The translations under genes were made by a program, and so were the position numbers. From Desmodus rotundus (lineage: Eukaryota; Chordata; Mammalia; Chiroptera; Phyllostomidae): a stretch of 64,000 nucleotides of DNA. Within the stretch, counting starts at the first letter, position 1. Every line of letters begins with the position of its first letter. Shown piece after piece: positions 23,201-36,030 of this stretch. Under the pieces are notes generated by a model. The model saw only the letters and a program-made list of their open reading frames with translations. It ran no database searches and was not told the origin of the DNA. The stretch covers positions 71,756,097 to 71,820,096 of the forward strand of contig NC_071392.1 of the NCBI RefSeq assembly GCF_022682495.2. Direction: 5' to 3'.

Positions 23201-26200
23201 TGGATACAGATTTTCTTCAGAAAAACTGAAATATTTCATATAAGGGTTTGGAATTAATAGAAATCTGTTCAGTTGTGATTTATGTGCACTTCCAATTTGA
23301 GATTGTTACAGAGGAAAGTGTAGCAGCTAATTAGCATGCAAATTGCATGTTTATGTATGAGTTTAAATGAATTTTCAGAGGTATAGATGCCAAATATTAA
23401 AATTTAAAGCTTTAACTTGTAATGAAAATAACTCAAACCATGGAACTATCTGCCTTACCTGTAGATATATTGAGTCAAGAGAGTTTTAATTAATACTTGA
23501 GAGGTAATTTTTCATTTGTTGATAATAAGTGATATACAATATAAATACATAAAATGCTGGAAGTGAGGAAACACTCATATTGAAAACCTCACCCTGCCAT
23601 CTTCATCACCACACATTATTATAAAATCCATTCCCATAAGTAGAATTTTTAGACATGTCCTCAGAATAAAGTGGGCATATTTAAGTGACCATTCTGAGAT
23701 AAAATTCTTTTATTTTCTGTTCATAAATATTTGAAAATGCACTACTGTTTTGGAATCTCAATCAGGAAAGGAGCTATGAAAAAGTATGAGATTAAAAGAT
23801 AAACACAGAGTAGTTAAAGTAATTTTCAGTAATGCCACTCATCTGGGCTTTCTTTAATTCTCATCACTCATTTGGAAGATCCTCAAGTTAATGTGATCTA
23901 ACACTTAGAGTGTTCCATAAATGTTAACTACTGTTACATCCTGGGCAGCATGCTAATTGCATTAAGTTCATTATTCTCTTTAAACTTTGGGCATACAAGA
24001 AAATTTAAGCAAACTGAGGCCAAAGGAATGAAATAATTTGTCTAGCTCACACTACTGGGAAGTAATGAAGCTATGTTTTCTACCAAGCTATGGTCCCAGA
24101 CTCCATGAACTTAGCCACTACGCTGTACATTTCAGACTAAATAATCAACTGAAAACAATGCTTTCTCCCACAATTCTGTTATTCCCTGTTGGTGTGGAAT
24201 TAAACTTGGAGTTAAAAGATCCAGGTTAGCAACTATAATGCCAAGAATCAGTTCAAGAAGGAGAAAGACTAGCTTTTGGTGTGAGAGAAACAGGAAGTCA
24301 AAAGAGAGTAACAATTTACAAAGAAGACGAGTACATTTGGGCAGGATCTGGGCGGAGACTGACAAATGGTAGGGCTTCAGTAAGCCAGCGAGGTGCAAAG
24401 CAGAGGATGAAATGAGTGTAGAAAATGCACAATGACAAATGTAAAATGTATATTAAAGAAATTTAGGTATAAAGTGGAGACGAAAAATGAACCAGTAATT
24501 AAAAGCACTGATGGAAAGAAGGAAGAGAGAAAGAAGGTAAAAAAAAATAAGAAACTAAAATGTATTTAGTGTCTCCCATGGAACAGACATTCTTTTTTAT
24601 GTCTTACTCCACTTAGTTTTCAATTACCTGCTCCAAAAAACAAATATCTTAGAATATATTTTTCTCATTGTTATAGATGAAGGTACTAAACAACATTTTG
24701 GAGAACACTCGGCTGGTAGAATTTAAAGAACCAAGATCTGAAATCACACCCTTTGATTCCAAATGCCGCCATATGTTTAAGAACAAAAAGGAAGGGAGTT
24801 AATCGGAAGAGATGTTTTAGATGATTTTGATGGATATAATTTGGTTGGTAAATTGGAAATTTTCTGCATAATGTTTCTAATTGTAACAACTATAAATATT
24901 TATAGAAAGAAATTTTTTAAATTTCTAAAATTTCCTATTTTGGGCATTCTTTTTAAGAAGAAAATATCTGTACTTTTCTTATGGATTGAAATGTATTTTT
25001 ATAAGCTCAGAATGACCTTTTTTTGCTTCTGTTTACTCCATCTTTAAAAACTGAGGAAGTTCTATACTTGAAATGGTGTCTATCATACATTGGTATAGAT
25101 TCATCTTGGAATATTTTTGGTGCAGAGAAAGAGGAAAGGGATAAATTTAGGCTGTACATTTACTTGACCAACTAAGAGATCCAACAGACTGGAGGAAGTA
25201 AAGAGGTGCATACCATTTGTTTGAAAATATTATTTTCTTTGTTTTTATTGACAACAGGAAATTAACTAAAATAGGACATTATTTGTATATGCATGATAAA
25301 CCAGGACGTGTTAAATCTGGAGGATATATTATATGTACTGTGGCTTTAACACCAGAGTAGGTCCCTGGGCTCTGCAGATGGGAGCGTCAAGGGTTTCTTG
25401 GAGAGCTTCTCCACTGATTCCAGGTACTTTGCTATGAGGTGGCAGTTTAGGTGTGTCCTTCATTATTTTTCTACTTAATCTACATGGATTAGAAATCTCC
25501 CAGCTTCTGAAGAGTTGCTGTCATGTTCTATATTTACCTGCCCTAGAAAAGGGTTCCTTTTATTTTCTTTCTTTCTTTTTAATAACCATCAGTCATTTGA
25601 AAGGGTATCTGTAAAGAGGGAGTTAAACATGTGGTAAACTTACCATTTTAAACCTAAGTCCCTTTTGAAGAGACCATCTTCATATAGTTTTAATGAAATT
25701 TAAATCTTTCAAAACAAAAAAATGGTTGTGAGAAATCCTCCAAGTAATTTTTTGGCATATTTTCAAGCCTAGAGTATATTTGAAAATATTTTTAAGTACA
25801 TTGTGCTAGTGCAAGTATCATATTGTAAATGTTTTATTTGCCTTTAAATAAATGGATCTATTTTTTTTTGTCTGCCTTATAATCATGTGTCACAATTTGA
25901 ATAAAGTGTTAGGGGCCTGCCTATATAAGGATCTAAACATAGTAAGCCTCACTACCTGTTTGCAGTCTATGGAAGAAAAGGAAATTATTTTCCTTTAGAT
26001 ATTGATTCAGATTGCATGTCCTATAAAAATTCTAAGCAATATTACTTAGGAAGTCCATTTGGCTGTCCACGGGAAGGTTACTGTTCCTCCCCCATCTGGT
26101 TACGTACTACTAAGAAACATGTGCCTTGTGGACGCAGAACCAAGGGCTGCTAATCATGTGTTCTGGACACATGCGTACACATTCTTACAGCTAATCCAAG

Positions 26201-27970
26201 AGAAACACACACTTATCAAAAACACTTCCTTCCCTTTCTCAGGATTTCCTTCTCATCTCTTTTCATTTTTTAATTTTCTGTTCCTCATCTCTATAAATAT
26301 CTGGGATATATGTAGTATTTTCTTCAGGTAGTCTCTCAATTTCCAAGCATCTTTTTGTGTTATTTCCTCCTAGTTTATATTATCTGACATTTATCCTTTT
26401 GTTTTCTTTTTGCTATGAAATCACCTGCCATTTTTATCTTCTATCTGTGTAGTCCACATTCCCCATCTTCCGCCTTATAACCTCTACCCCTCACTTCCTC
26501 TCTTCTTTTTCCCATGAAGATGAATTTGTGCTGTCACTTTAATTCCCAAGATAAGTTTAATTTTCACTCCAGTTTCTTTTGCTTTCATCATTCTTTTCTC
26601 TTTCCAATAAATAAAAAAGAATAAAAAATAAATTCATGGACAGGATTCAAATTTCTCATTTTTTTCATATTAATTATGCTTTGCATATTTTTTTATATTT
26701 AATGAAAGAATATTTTATTTAACCACATAATGAGAAGCAAATTTTTATCCATTACAATATAAACACAATTGTCTTAGCTCTTTATCATAAGTCCGCAATC
26801 ATCACACTATATTCCTAGTGACTTCAGTAGCCTCGGCAACACTCCCCGCTCCCACTTCCCCCCAAAACTGTTATCAGCCACTCTAAGGATTCTGGCATCT
26901 TTTCTCTCTCATAAATCGACTTCTTGCTTTACAGGAAACTCAAAGTCTTTTCAGTTAGACTTCCTGAATGGTGCTTCTGCTGAAACAACAAAAATATTAG
27001 TTATAATATTTTAAAGTCTTTTTAATTGCCTACTTGATCTAGCACAAATTTGAGAAACAGAGTCCAAATTTGAAGTGAAGTGAAGAACACTGGCAGGTAA
27101 GTGACCACATTAGCTTTGGTATCAGTGGTTTCAGACAGTTCCACAGCCAGACTGGGTAGAAGGAGGCCGGGGGTAAAGCCTAAAAAGCCTGAATCCAGCT
27201 TGGTCCGCAGCATACCAAACCCTCAGAGCAAAGGTTAATGAGAAAGAAATTCTCCCTTTAGAAGAGAATAGCAAAGAAACTTGTCTTTCTAGAACTTGAT
27301 GCCTCCCCTGAGGATTCATAACCATTAACAAGCTTTCAGCTGAGTCCCTAGTCCAAACTATCACCACTTTTGTTGTGTGAAGAAAGTTTGAGTGGAAATT
27401 TTAATTTCAGGTAGTCTTAGCTTTAATTTTTTTTTTAAAAAATAGAACTTTAAGGAATTGAAAAGACACACATTAAAGAAATTCAATGAAAGAATTACAC
27501 AGCAGATTTGCCTAGTGGAAGAGAGAATGATCAAATCCGTAGGGTAAAAAAAATTGTCTGGCTAGTGAAAACAAGATTAAAAGGGGTGAAAGATAGAGTG
27601 AAAGGGCTAGGCAGCTGTTGAAATTCCAGGATTCTTCCTGGAATACCTGAGATATTTAAAGAGATGAGGGCTAAAGATTTTCCAGAACTATTAAAGGACA
27701 TCAATATTTAGATTCAGGAAACTCAATGATTCCAACAAGAAAATGACAAATTCCTACGTTAAAACATTGCAATATGAGGAGGGACCCTCTAAAAAAAGAA
27801 TTCTCTTCTGGAGGGTGGGGCCCCTTGTAGTACAAGCTTCCCCTCCTAGGTAAGTGTTCTAGGAACCTATCTGTATCAGTGTACCAGCTGGCATTGTTGT
27901 GAGAGGCTGTGTTCAGCTTCAGTGAACTGTTTTTGAGGACTCAACACTTTTGCCAATGTCACGATGTTAC
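20238..27970. other. Long intergenic stretch, mostly unannotated
   Basis: AT-rich DNA without a recognisable gene. Short ancient pieces include a MIR-like minus-strand fragment around 21185-21345 and one around 23890-24135, a TAA-type microsatellite near 20516-20531 and a CT run near 21690-21705. The short ORFs here show no conserved motifs. Confidence 0.5.
23890..24135 (-). repeat. MIR-type ancient SINE fragment
   Basis: The order gcaaactgaggccaaagg, aataatttgtctagctcacac, gggaagtaatgaagc and accaagctatggtcccagac mirrors the reverse of the MIR body (aaactgaggccc... ttgtccaaggtcacac). Diverged, with no target duplication. Confidence 0.5.
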
Positions 27971-29450
27971 AGAGCAAGAGGGTGGGGGTGGTTCACGATA
28001 AATTATTACAGAAAGGATTCCGCCTTTCTGTCTCTGGAGGTTCCTTCCCTCCACGCCCACCTGCTAGGTTCGCAATGCCCACCGCCAGAGGAAAGACGTC
28101 TCTCAATGCCAGAGACTGGTGAAAAGGAAAGGAATTGTTTATTCAAAAGTTACACAAACTTAGAATAATGACCTAATGTCTTCAGTAAGATACTAAAGTC
28201 CTCTAGAATACCCACAGATGCACAGTCCTTCCCTCTCCCTGTGCCCAGTCCGGGGTACCGTGTCTCAGGAAAAGAAGTAGAAGTCCGTGATTCAGGCTCC
28301 CGGCACCATCAGCTGTGTGGCTGCTGCGATCTCCAGTTAATCCAAAGCCATGCGGCACCTTCTCATGGCCCACCAGCAAGAGTCCTTTCTCCCCTTTCTC
28401 TATGGCTGCAAAGTCTCTCCTGCTGCCTAAGCCGCGTAGCAAGAAGAAGCACTCCAAAACCTCGTGGTCCTCTTTACTCTCCTTCAGAACCGCGTGGTCC
28501 TTTTCCCCACTTCAGAACCACATGGACCTCTATCTATCTACTTGCTTCAGAGCCTCGTGGTTCACTCCTTCCTTCAGAGCTACATGGTCTCTTCTTTCTC
28601 CCCCATAACCTTGTGGTCCTCCCTACTCTTTGAAGCCGCGTGATCTCTCTTTTACTTCAGAGCCGCATGGTCTCTACTTCCCTTCAGAGCCACATGGTCT
28701 CTCCTTCCCTTCAGAGCCACATGGTCTCTCCTTCCCTTCAGAGCCGCATGGTCTCTCTTCTTCCCTTCAGAGCCGCATGGTCTCTTCTTACCTATGGCTG
28801 CCGGGCCTAGGTTTAAATCCCAGTTCCCATCTTCCTTTGCAGCCCATTTCCGACTCCTCCTACAGTCAGCTACACCTGCCAGCATCCCTGTATTCTTCCA
28901 GCTTTACTGGGCTGCCATAGTAAGTCTGGGCAGGTGTGGCCCCATGGCTTGGAGCCAATCATCTCCAAGCTCTCACGCAGGCCCTGTAACCAGGGGGAGT
29001 TGCTTCCCAGTCCCATCTTGGGTGGAAGCCACTCCCATCTCCCTGGCTCAAAGCAGGGCCACAGCTATTTAACATATCCATGAAACCAGTTAAAGGTTAT
29101 AGATATGTTAAATGACTGCCAGGGGTTAGCTACAAAGCTGTTGCTACCCAAAACAGCTCTGAATGGCCCTGTTCCATGTGTCCCATCCCCCCTGGCTCAG
29201 GCCTGTAGGGGTGAGGACATCCTATATACATTTTTCTAATGTTTCCTGGACACCCCTGAGTCCTGGACCCCATTACAAATCCCTTCTTAGGGCCCTCCTC
29301 TTGGCTGCACCCTGCTTCAACGATGGTTGATTTATAAGCGCACCTGCCTACACCACACTGAGTGTTCAAGCAGTTTTTGACCAAAGGAGGGTGGGGACAT
29401 GACCCCCACACCCCAACCTCCCTGTTCACCCAATCTCACCCCACGCTACT
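27970..29450 (-). mobile_element. LTR-like unit (probable ERV solo LTR, antisense)
   Basis: Read on the minus strand this unit of about 1.45 kb is built like a retroviral LTR with a long R region. A GC-rich U3-like part (about 29450-28830) leads to an AT box, gggatttaaacc near 28815. Next come a 12-unit minisatellite (28795-28455), a further unique stretch, and AATAAA at about 28144-28139. A U5-like tail (28120-27975) contains tctggcattgagagacgtc. There is no gag, pol or env sequence on either side. The ends are approximate and no target duplication was resolved, so it could instead be another type of composite repeat. Confidence 0.5.
28455..28795 (-). repeat. Minisatellite of about 27-30 bp units inside the LTR-like unit
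   Basis: About twelve imperfect tandem units with the plus-strand core ttcagagccgcatggtctct. The right-hand units (28650-28795) are nearly identical and the left-hand ones diverge (for example aacctcgtggtcc, aaccacatggacc). On the plus strand the repeat yields a repeating SEPHGLSFP peptide in the ORF at 28630-28920. This is a by-product of the repeat and not evidence for a protein. Confidence 0.85.
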
Positions 29451-29452
29451 AT

Positions 29453-29474
29453 TTTGTTTGTTTGTTTGTTTGCC
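29453..29474. repeat. (TTTG)n microsatellite
   Basis: Five tandem tttg units next to the right edge of the LTR-like unit. Confidence 0.9.
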
Positions 29475-29568
29475 CAGATGAAAAGAGTCCTCAATGGGAA
29501 CATCCGACATGGAGGAGCTGAAACAAAAAATGGCATAAGCACTAAAAGGCATCAAAATCAACAAATTC

Positions 29569-29779
29569 AAAAACTGTTTTGAGGCCCTGGCCGGTGTAGC
29601 TCAGTGGATTGAGTGCAGGCCTGTGAACCAATCTGATTCCCAGTCAGGGCACGTGCCTGGGTTTCGAGATAGGTCTCCAGTGGGGAGTGCACCAGAGCTG
29701 ATGTTTCTCTCCCTCTCTCCTTTCCTTCCCCTCTCTCTTAAAATAAATAAATAAAATCTTTAAAAAAAACTGTTTTGAG
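29569..29779 (+). mobile_element. VES SINE with perfect 15-bp TSD
   Basis: The direct repeat aaaaactgttttgag at 29569-29583 and 29765-29779 brackets a VES SINE of about 180 bases. It begins gccctggccggtgtagctc and contains ttgagtgcaggcctgtgaac, cagtcagggcacgtgcctgg and gggagtgcaccagagctgatg. It ends in a CT-rich section and aataaataaataaa. The intact duplication and full layout make it fairly young. It is the best lineage marker for a bat in this window. Confidence 0.95.
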
Positions 29780-31305
29780 CAATGGGAAAAAACATCTCGA
29801 TAGATGTATTACATCAAATGGAGAGTACTTTGAAGGAGACTGAAGTTCAAACAGGTAAGAAGAAATACACAATTTTTTATAAATAAATTCCTTTGGGGGG
29901 GGAGTCCCCTGTCATAAATTACAGGGACCTTGGAAGACAAAGAAAAGATAATAAGCCATGTTTTTTTTTTCCTCAGTGATCTCACAGCCTGTAGATATGC
30001 AAGGGACCTATCCTCTGCATTTACAGCAGTTACTTCTGGAATGAGAGGCCCTTGTGATAACTGTTTCCATAAGTACAATTTGCACCCCATCCTACTTTCA
30101 TTTCCCCCATGGCCCTTTTAACAGAAAGATTGACTCCTGCAGATATATGATTTCATTCTGACTCCAGTGAGTCCTGGGAATCCAGATCTTCAAGCACAGA
30201 AGTCTCTAAAACAGGGTAGAGACTGGACATCTCTTGTGTTCGTGCTGCTCTTTGTGATTCCCTCACTTCCCTCATTTTTAATCTTCATGCTGGTCTATGT
30301 CCATCATACACTCCCGGCGACATTTGTGTACTTAGCTGACTGCTCAGCACATGAGACATTTTATTTCTCTTCTGCACCCAAAGGATCATCATTTCTATGG
30401 GCCCAAAATGGGACACAACAGCTGTACGGGAAAATGACCATAACCTCTCTACACACACAGGCACACACGCTTGCACATGTTTCCAAGGAGCTGTAAGTGC
30501 TGGATTAGGAAAAACTACTGGAGTAGGATCCAGGAAAACTGGGAGAAGACAGAGAGGCACCTAGAAAGTGAGAGCTACTGCACTCGTCAGCTTCCACCTG
30601 GGAAACTAGGCAAGCTAGAGAAGAATATCACTGCGGGAAATTTTTCTCTGCCTGTTCTGCGTGCTGCAGACAGGTTCACTTACTGTGATGCCATTGGTCT
30701 ATACTAAACTCTACTCCCCCTTCTCTCTGTCATCTACTGACTTCCTGGTAACTCGCCCTCATTTACTGAAGCCTTTAGTGTCTGACTCATGGTTTTCATC
30801 TCCACCTCAATTTCCATTTCAAAATTCAACAAATGTGAAAATCCTATCCACAGCCACCTTGGCTTTCTGTCTCCAATGATCTTCACCTTCGCTCAGCTTC
30901 AGTCATGCCCTCCCAATGCCACATCCTGGGCTCTATCATTACCTAACAGTTCTCCACCCCTGAAATCTTAACCTGAAAGTCCCACTCTGTGTGCAAATTC
31001 TTACTCTTCCAGCTCTTCCACTCAGTTTCTTCCATCAAACACTGTTTTACATTACAGTGCTCAGTTCTCTCGAAACCATGTTCTGTGAACAACTTTTGAT
31101 ATTCACATTCTTTATAACTTAGGAGATTCCCACGATTCTTCTCTTACATTGTAAGCCCTGCAATCCAACTATTTAAATATTTCAGGAATCTGCACTCCTA
31201 TATCCTATTGTGATATTGTGATTTATAATTACAAATACATATTTGGTCTTTATCAGTTTCTGGCACAAATCTCCTAAATCCCTTGGAACTTCCTAAGTGA
31301 GGAGA
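29780..31305. other. Intergenic DNA, no gene recognised
   Basis: No recognisable gene. The pyrimidine-rich part around 30690-31030 may be the diverged 5' side of the L2 fragment that resumes at about 32060, but this is not certain. ORFs at 29809-30971 show no family motif. Confidence 0.4.
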
Positions 31306-31309
31306 GCAG

Positions 31310-32030
31310 ACAGAGGTATGTTTTGTTATGTTGACGAGGTGGTGTTTGAACCTCACCTAAGGGTGGGGGCCGTTGCCAGTGGAGCCAACCATGTGATTAG
31401 AGAGCTGGAACTTTCAGACCCACATCCTGACCTCCCGAGAGGCGAGAGAGGCTGGAGATAAAGTTCAGTGACCAATGACCAATGACTTAATCAAGAGTAA
31501 CTACGTAATGAAGCCTCCATAAAAACCTAAACGGAGAGGGTTCAGAGAGCTTCCAGGTTGATGAACATGTGGAGACTGGGGAGAGTGGTGTCCTGAAGGA
31601 ATGGATGCTCCACACCATTTCCCCAAACCTTGTCTGATACATCTCTTCCACCTCGCTGTTCCTGAGTTACATATCCTCTTATAATAAACCTGCATTTTTG
31701 TAAGTTAAATGTTTCTCTGCATTATTTGAGCCTTTCTAGCAAAGTAATAATCCAAAAAGAAAGTCACTGGAACCTCAAGTTTGTAGCTTGTCCCTCAGAA
31801 ACACAAGTGACAACTGGGCTTTCAACTGGCCTCTGAAGTGGGGTGGGGAGGGAAGGCACAACAGGTTTGTAGGACTAAACCCTTCACCTGTGCAATCTGG
31901 TGCTGTCCCTGGGTAGGTGGTGTCAGAATTGGGTTGAACTATAGGACACCCAGCTGGTGTCCTAAGAATTGCTTGTTGGTGTGGGGAAACCGCAAATTCC
32001 ACCTCGGATTTGGTACCAGAACCTATTTTC
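31310..32030 (+). mobile_element. Ancient ERVL-type LTR
   Basis: It follows in order a well-known old mammalian LTR: a U3-like part with ccaaccatgtgattagagagctgg, taatgaagcctccataaaaacc near 31506, and ggttcagagagcttccaggtt. Then come ctgttcctgagttacatatcc, an aataaac poly(A) signal at about 31683, and a U5-like part with ggacacccagctggtgtcc near 31946. No coding sequence. The class is inferred from remembered consensus order and the subfamily is not claimed. It appears to have landed in or beside an L2. Confidence 0.65.
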
Positions 32031-32059
32031 TACTGTAACGACCCTAGTTTAAGTCACAA

Positions 32060-32720
32060 TTCTCTCTCGCATGGATTCCTTACTAATGTCCACCCTGGTC
32101 TTCCTGACCTGGTCCTGAACTTATCCTGCAGCCCATTCTCTACACTGCAAGCCAGAGTGATCTTTCCACAGTACAAATCTGACCACGCCATCTGCCCCTT
32201 TAAAACACTGTTATGACTTCTAGTTGCTTTTGGAATAAACTACAAATACAATTTCCATGATCCAGCACCTACTTTCTTCACAAGTTTCCCACCTTCCTCA
32301 TTAATCGACTTGCTCTAATGAACTCCATATTTCAGGTAGACGGAGCTATTTTCAGTTATTAAATTGGTCATGCCTTGTCGCATTTATAAACTGTTGCATG
32401 TGTTCATTCCTCTTTCTGGAATATTCTTCTGTACTCTGTTCTCTTACTCCATCACTCCCCTAATCCTAATCATTCTTTAAACCTCGCCTTAGAGATCACA
32501 TATGTCAGGCAGCTTTCCATGACCTCTCAAGTCTGAGTTACACACCCTCTCCTATGTGCTCTATTATCCTGTTGTGGCACTTAGCAGCACGGTGTCCCGT
32601 AAGTGTCTGATTGTGGGCATCTCTCATCAGATGGAGAGATGTAAGGGGAAGGATTGTACATCCATGGTCTAGCATAGTCTAAACCACATTCACTACTCAG
32701 TAAATATTGAGTGAAAGAAA
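32060..32720 (+). repeat. L2 LINE fragment (3' end)
   Basis: Contains the typical L2 series: cactgcaagccagagtgatc, gtacaaatctgaccacgcca, gcccctttaaaacactg, ccatgatccagcacctac, gttcattcctctttctgg and a final section close to cagtaaatattgagtgaa. Diverged and without an open frame. Confidence 0.7.
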
Positions 32721-33830
32721 AAAATCACAGAGCACAGGGTTCAAAATGGAGAAGTTAAATTATGTACACATAACCCTACATCGGATATTAAATTAAGAAG
32801 GAGAATTTCTATGAGATGATATGCCTAGAAATATGGAACCTTACCTGCTATCCTGGGAGGCTACTGAAAATAAACTAGCATTATTATTTCCAAAATGATT
32901 ATGAAATTTCTTTTTAATAATACATTAAACAAGCATTTACATTCCATGAACTTTACATTTAAAAAAATCCATGTTGAGATTTGCACATGTAATCTTCACA
33001 CTCAGCACATGCACACTAGCACTATACATTACTTTCCTGATTCCAAATCAGCATATCTTCTGAAGAATTTCCCTTTTTGCCTCAACGTGATGAGAAGTGA
33101 CATGTAGAGGCACAGAAAACTGGTGTATATCAAATCTCTCATGACTTGCCGTATGATGCACCTCCAGTCCCACTGGAATCTAGCATTTCTGACAGATTCT
33201 CCATCTTCCACACAGCTTTGGCTTCACATAAATACAGTAAGTGCCACAGACTTGTCTCCTGGAAACCTCGGTGCCAAATTTGGTCAGGCTGCACATGTGT
33301 GAGTTGACAGAGAACAGTGATAGTCTCCTGATCCCATAGAAATGGAAGTGTCAGATGATAATTCTCTCTCCATCAAATGCCTGTAAAAGGAAGACAAATT
33401 GAAGTAAGATAAAAGTTAGCAAGAAGGTTTTAAGAATAAAAGAGAAAATAGCAAGCTGTTAAAACTCTCTGAGCCTTTCATAATTGCTGTCATTTTGATA
33501 ACATCATTCCTGCAGACCATTCAGGCCATATCCTGCTCCCTCCAGCTGACAAGTGTGAGAAGTCCCTGCCGCTCTCACAATTGAGCGGTGGGTCTGTATG
33601 AAGGAGAGAATAGCCTGTTAGAGGCCTGGTACTTTCTTAGCCATGTGGAGGTTGGTACGTCTGTCCACACTGATAGTTTCACACAGGGATGGTCATTGCA
33701 AAGCATACATTTCTGCATTCCACTTCCAAAATTCTTATCTACTAATCTATTTTTGTTCATTGTGTTTATGTTTTTCTTATGCTTTATGAAAATAGCATTT
33801 TACATACAATGAAATGTAGAGATCTCATTC
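32721..33830. other. Intergenic DNA, nothing recognised
   Basis: Mixed composition with no recognised repeat or gene. ORFs at 32895, 33029, 33575 and 33588 have no identifiable domain. Confidence 0.5.
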
Positions 33831-33839
33831 CCTCTTTTG

Positions 33840-35295
33840 AGTTAGTTATCTATTAGCATTCCATTTTAAATCTTTTTTTACTTTTATCTACAACTTCGTT
33901 AATTTTTTTAAGTAATTTATATATAATTACCACATACATCTTGAAGTTATTATAGTCTAGAGTTAATATTTTTCCACTTGACCCAGAGTTCTAGAGCCTA
34001 ACAACAGCATAATCTTATCTACGCCCATTTTTTGTGCTATTGTTAACATATATTTCAAATCCACCTATATTATAAACCCAACAATATACAACCTTATAAT
34101 ATTTACATTAAAAGGCAGTGGGCATTTAAATAAGTTAAAAACGGATATTCCTTTATATGTATCCAAATATTTATCTTTCCTTCAGTTCTTCAATTCTTCC
34201 TGAAGAGGTGAGTTCCCAGTCATCATTTTTCTTCAGCTTAAGGAAAATTCTTTAGCATTCCTTTAGTGCAAGTTTGCTGGTGGCAAACAATGAAAGTTTT
34301 TCTTTATTTGAAATGTCTTTGTTTTGCTTTTACTTTTTACAGATTTTTTCTCTGGAGATAGGATGCTGATAGTTTTCTTTCGGCACCTTAAAGATTTTGT
34401 TCCGTTGTCTTCTGGACTCCACAACTTTTGGTAAGAAGTCAATCATCCTTGAATCATTGTTTCCCTGTATACAACAATATTCTACTCTGTACATGCACAC
34501 TTCTGGCTGCATTTAAGATTTTCTGATTATTTTTGGTTATCAGCAGTCTGATTGTGATGTATATACTCTTGTAGTGTTCTCTGTATTTATCCTCCCAGGG
34601 ATTCTGTAAGATTTTTCAACCTGAAGTTCATGTTATTTACCAAATTTGAGAAATATCCCTCCTGAATTTTTATCCACCACACATGGGTGAGGGACCAGCC
34701 CGTTCTGCATTTGCATCCCTCCTACCAGTCTGGATGGGTGCAATCTCTTTAATTCTGTAGTTGTCAGACTTCCATTAAACTCAATTTCTGATGGTTCTGA
34801 GTGATGGTTGTTCTATATTTTTGTTGTAATTTTGATCAGATAATTTCTATTGTTCTGTCTTCAAGTTTAGCCATTTCTTCTACCATCTCCAATCTACTGT
34901 TAAGCTCATCATGTGACATTTTCATTTCAGATATTTTAATTTTCAGCTCTATAGTTTGCATTATGACTTGTTTTATGACTTTGCATTTCTCTCCTGAAAT
35001 TCTCTCCACATTCACCGAGTATGACCATCTCTTTCTTTCAGTCCTTGAACATATTCATAAAGGTGGTTTTAAAGGTGGTTTCTGCTAATTTCAGCATCTT
35101 AGCCATCTTTGGGTCTGTTGGTTGTTTCTATTGACCACTTTCTTCTCCTGTTGATCCAGCATCATAATTTTATTTTGCATATTTAGTGATGTTATATTCT
35201 AAGCATTATGGATGATACATGGAAGATATGCATGATTTTACATTGTTCTCTGGGTACCCCTGATTTTTTTTTAATTGCTAGCATGCAGTTACAAT
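33840..35295 (-). mobile_element. Ancient L1/HAL1-lineage fragment, antisense
   Basis: Reads as the reverse of an old L1-type ORF1 and 5' region. Landmarks on the plus strand are ggcaccttaaagattttgttccg, gttgtcttctggactcc, ggctgcatttaagattttctg, the Leu/Lys coiled-coil zone around 34850-35060, and gctaatttcagcatcttagcc. All frames are broken. The exact subfamily is not resolved. Confidence 0.5.
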
Positions 35296-35869
35296 ATTGG
35301 AGGCTCACCTTGAACTTGTGGAGGCTCACTTTTACATATTGTTAAAGCAGGCCCAATTTGGGATTGTTCTTATCTCAGCACAAATCCCATCAGGCAAGTC
35401 CTGTGATACAGTGTGAAGCCTGAAAGCACAGTGTTCCAAAGGAAAACCCAAGGCATTTGTCAGCCCTGCTCACTTCCCATGACTCACACTGCAAATGTTT
35501 GCTTCCCTGTAGCAGGCAGCAACTAAAATCTCTATAGAGCCTTTTAAACTTTGAAACTATTGATTTCCACTGAACTCCTTGGATTCTTCCTTACACTCAC
35601 ACAGTCACCTGGATTTGAGCCAAGTTTGTATTTATATCCTGGTGCCACCTCCTCTGTAACCCCTTACTGGGAGGAAATTCTTAGCCACTCGGCAGCCCCA
35701 AATTGTCTCTTAAGAACCCAAACCAAAAAACACTGCAGCTTTCTGCTTGAGTTCTTGCCGCCCTGTACTATACAAAGCAGGGTGGAAAAGAATGGCAAAT
35801 GCAGTTCCTTTATGTCAAGGGACAAATTCCACTTCTGGTCATTCTCTAGTGGCTTCATTATTTTTATTT

Positions 35870-36030
35870 AAGATTTTATAATTTGGAACTATGTGAGGTG
35901 ATGGATATTCACTAAACTTACAATGGTAATCATTTCACAATATATACATATATCAAACCATGTTTTACATCTTAAATTTAAACAATGTTATATGTCAATT
36001 ATAGTGTAAAAACTGGGGGAAAAGGCTTTT
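35870..36030 (+). mobile_element. L1MA-type 3' end
   Basis: The order ggaactatgtgaggtgatgg, taatcatttcacaatatata, catatatcaaaccatg and atgtcaattata matches the end of older mammalian L1 (L1MA-like) 3'UTRs. Only about 160 bases remain. Confidence 0.65.

Noticed and set aside
28630..28920. Repetitive SEPHGLSFP protein
   Set aside because: It is translation of a noncoding minisatellite within an LTR-like unit that runs on the other strand.
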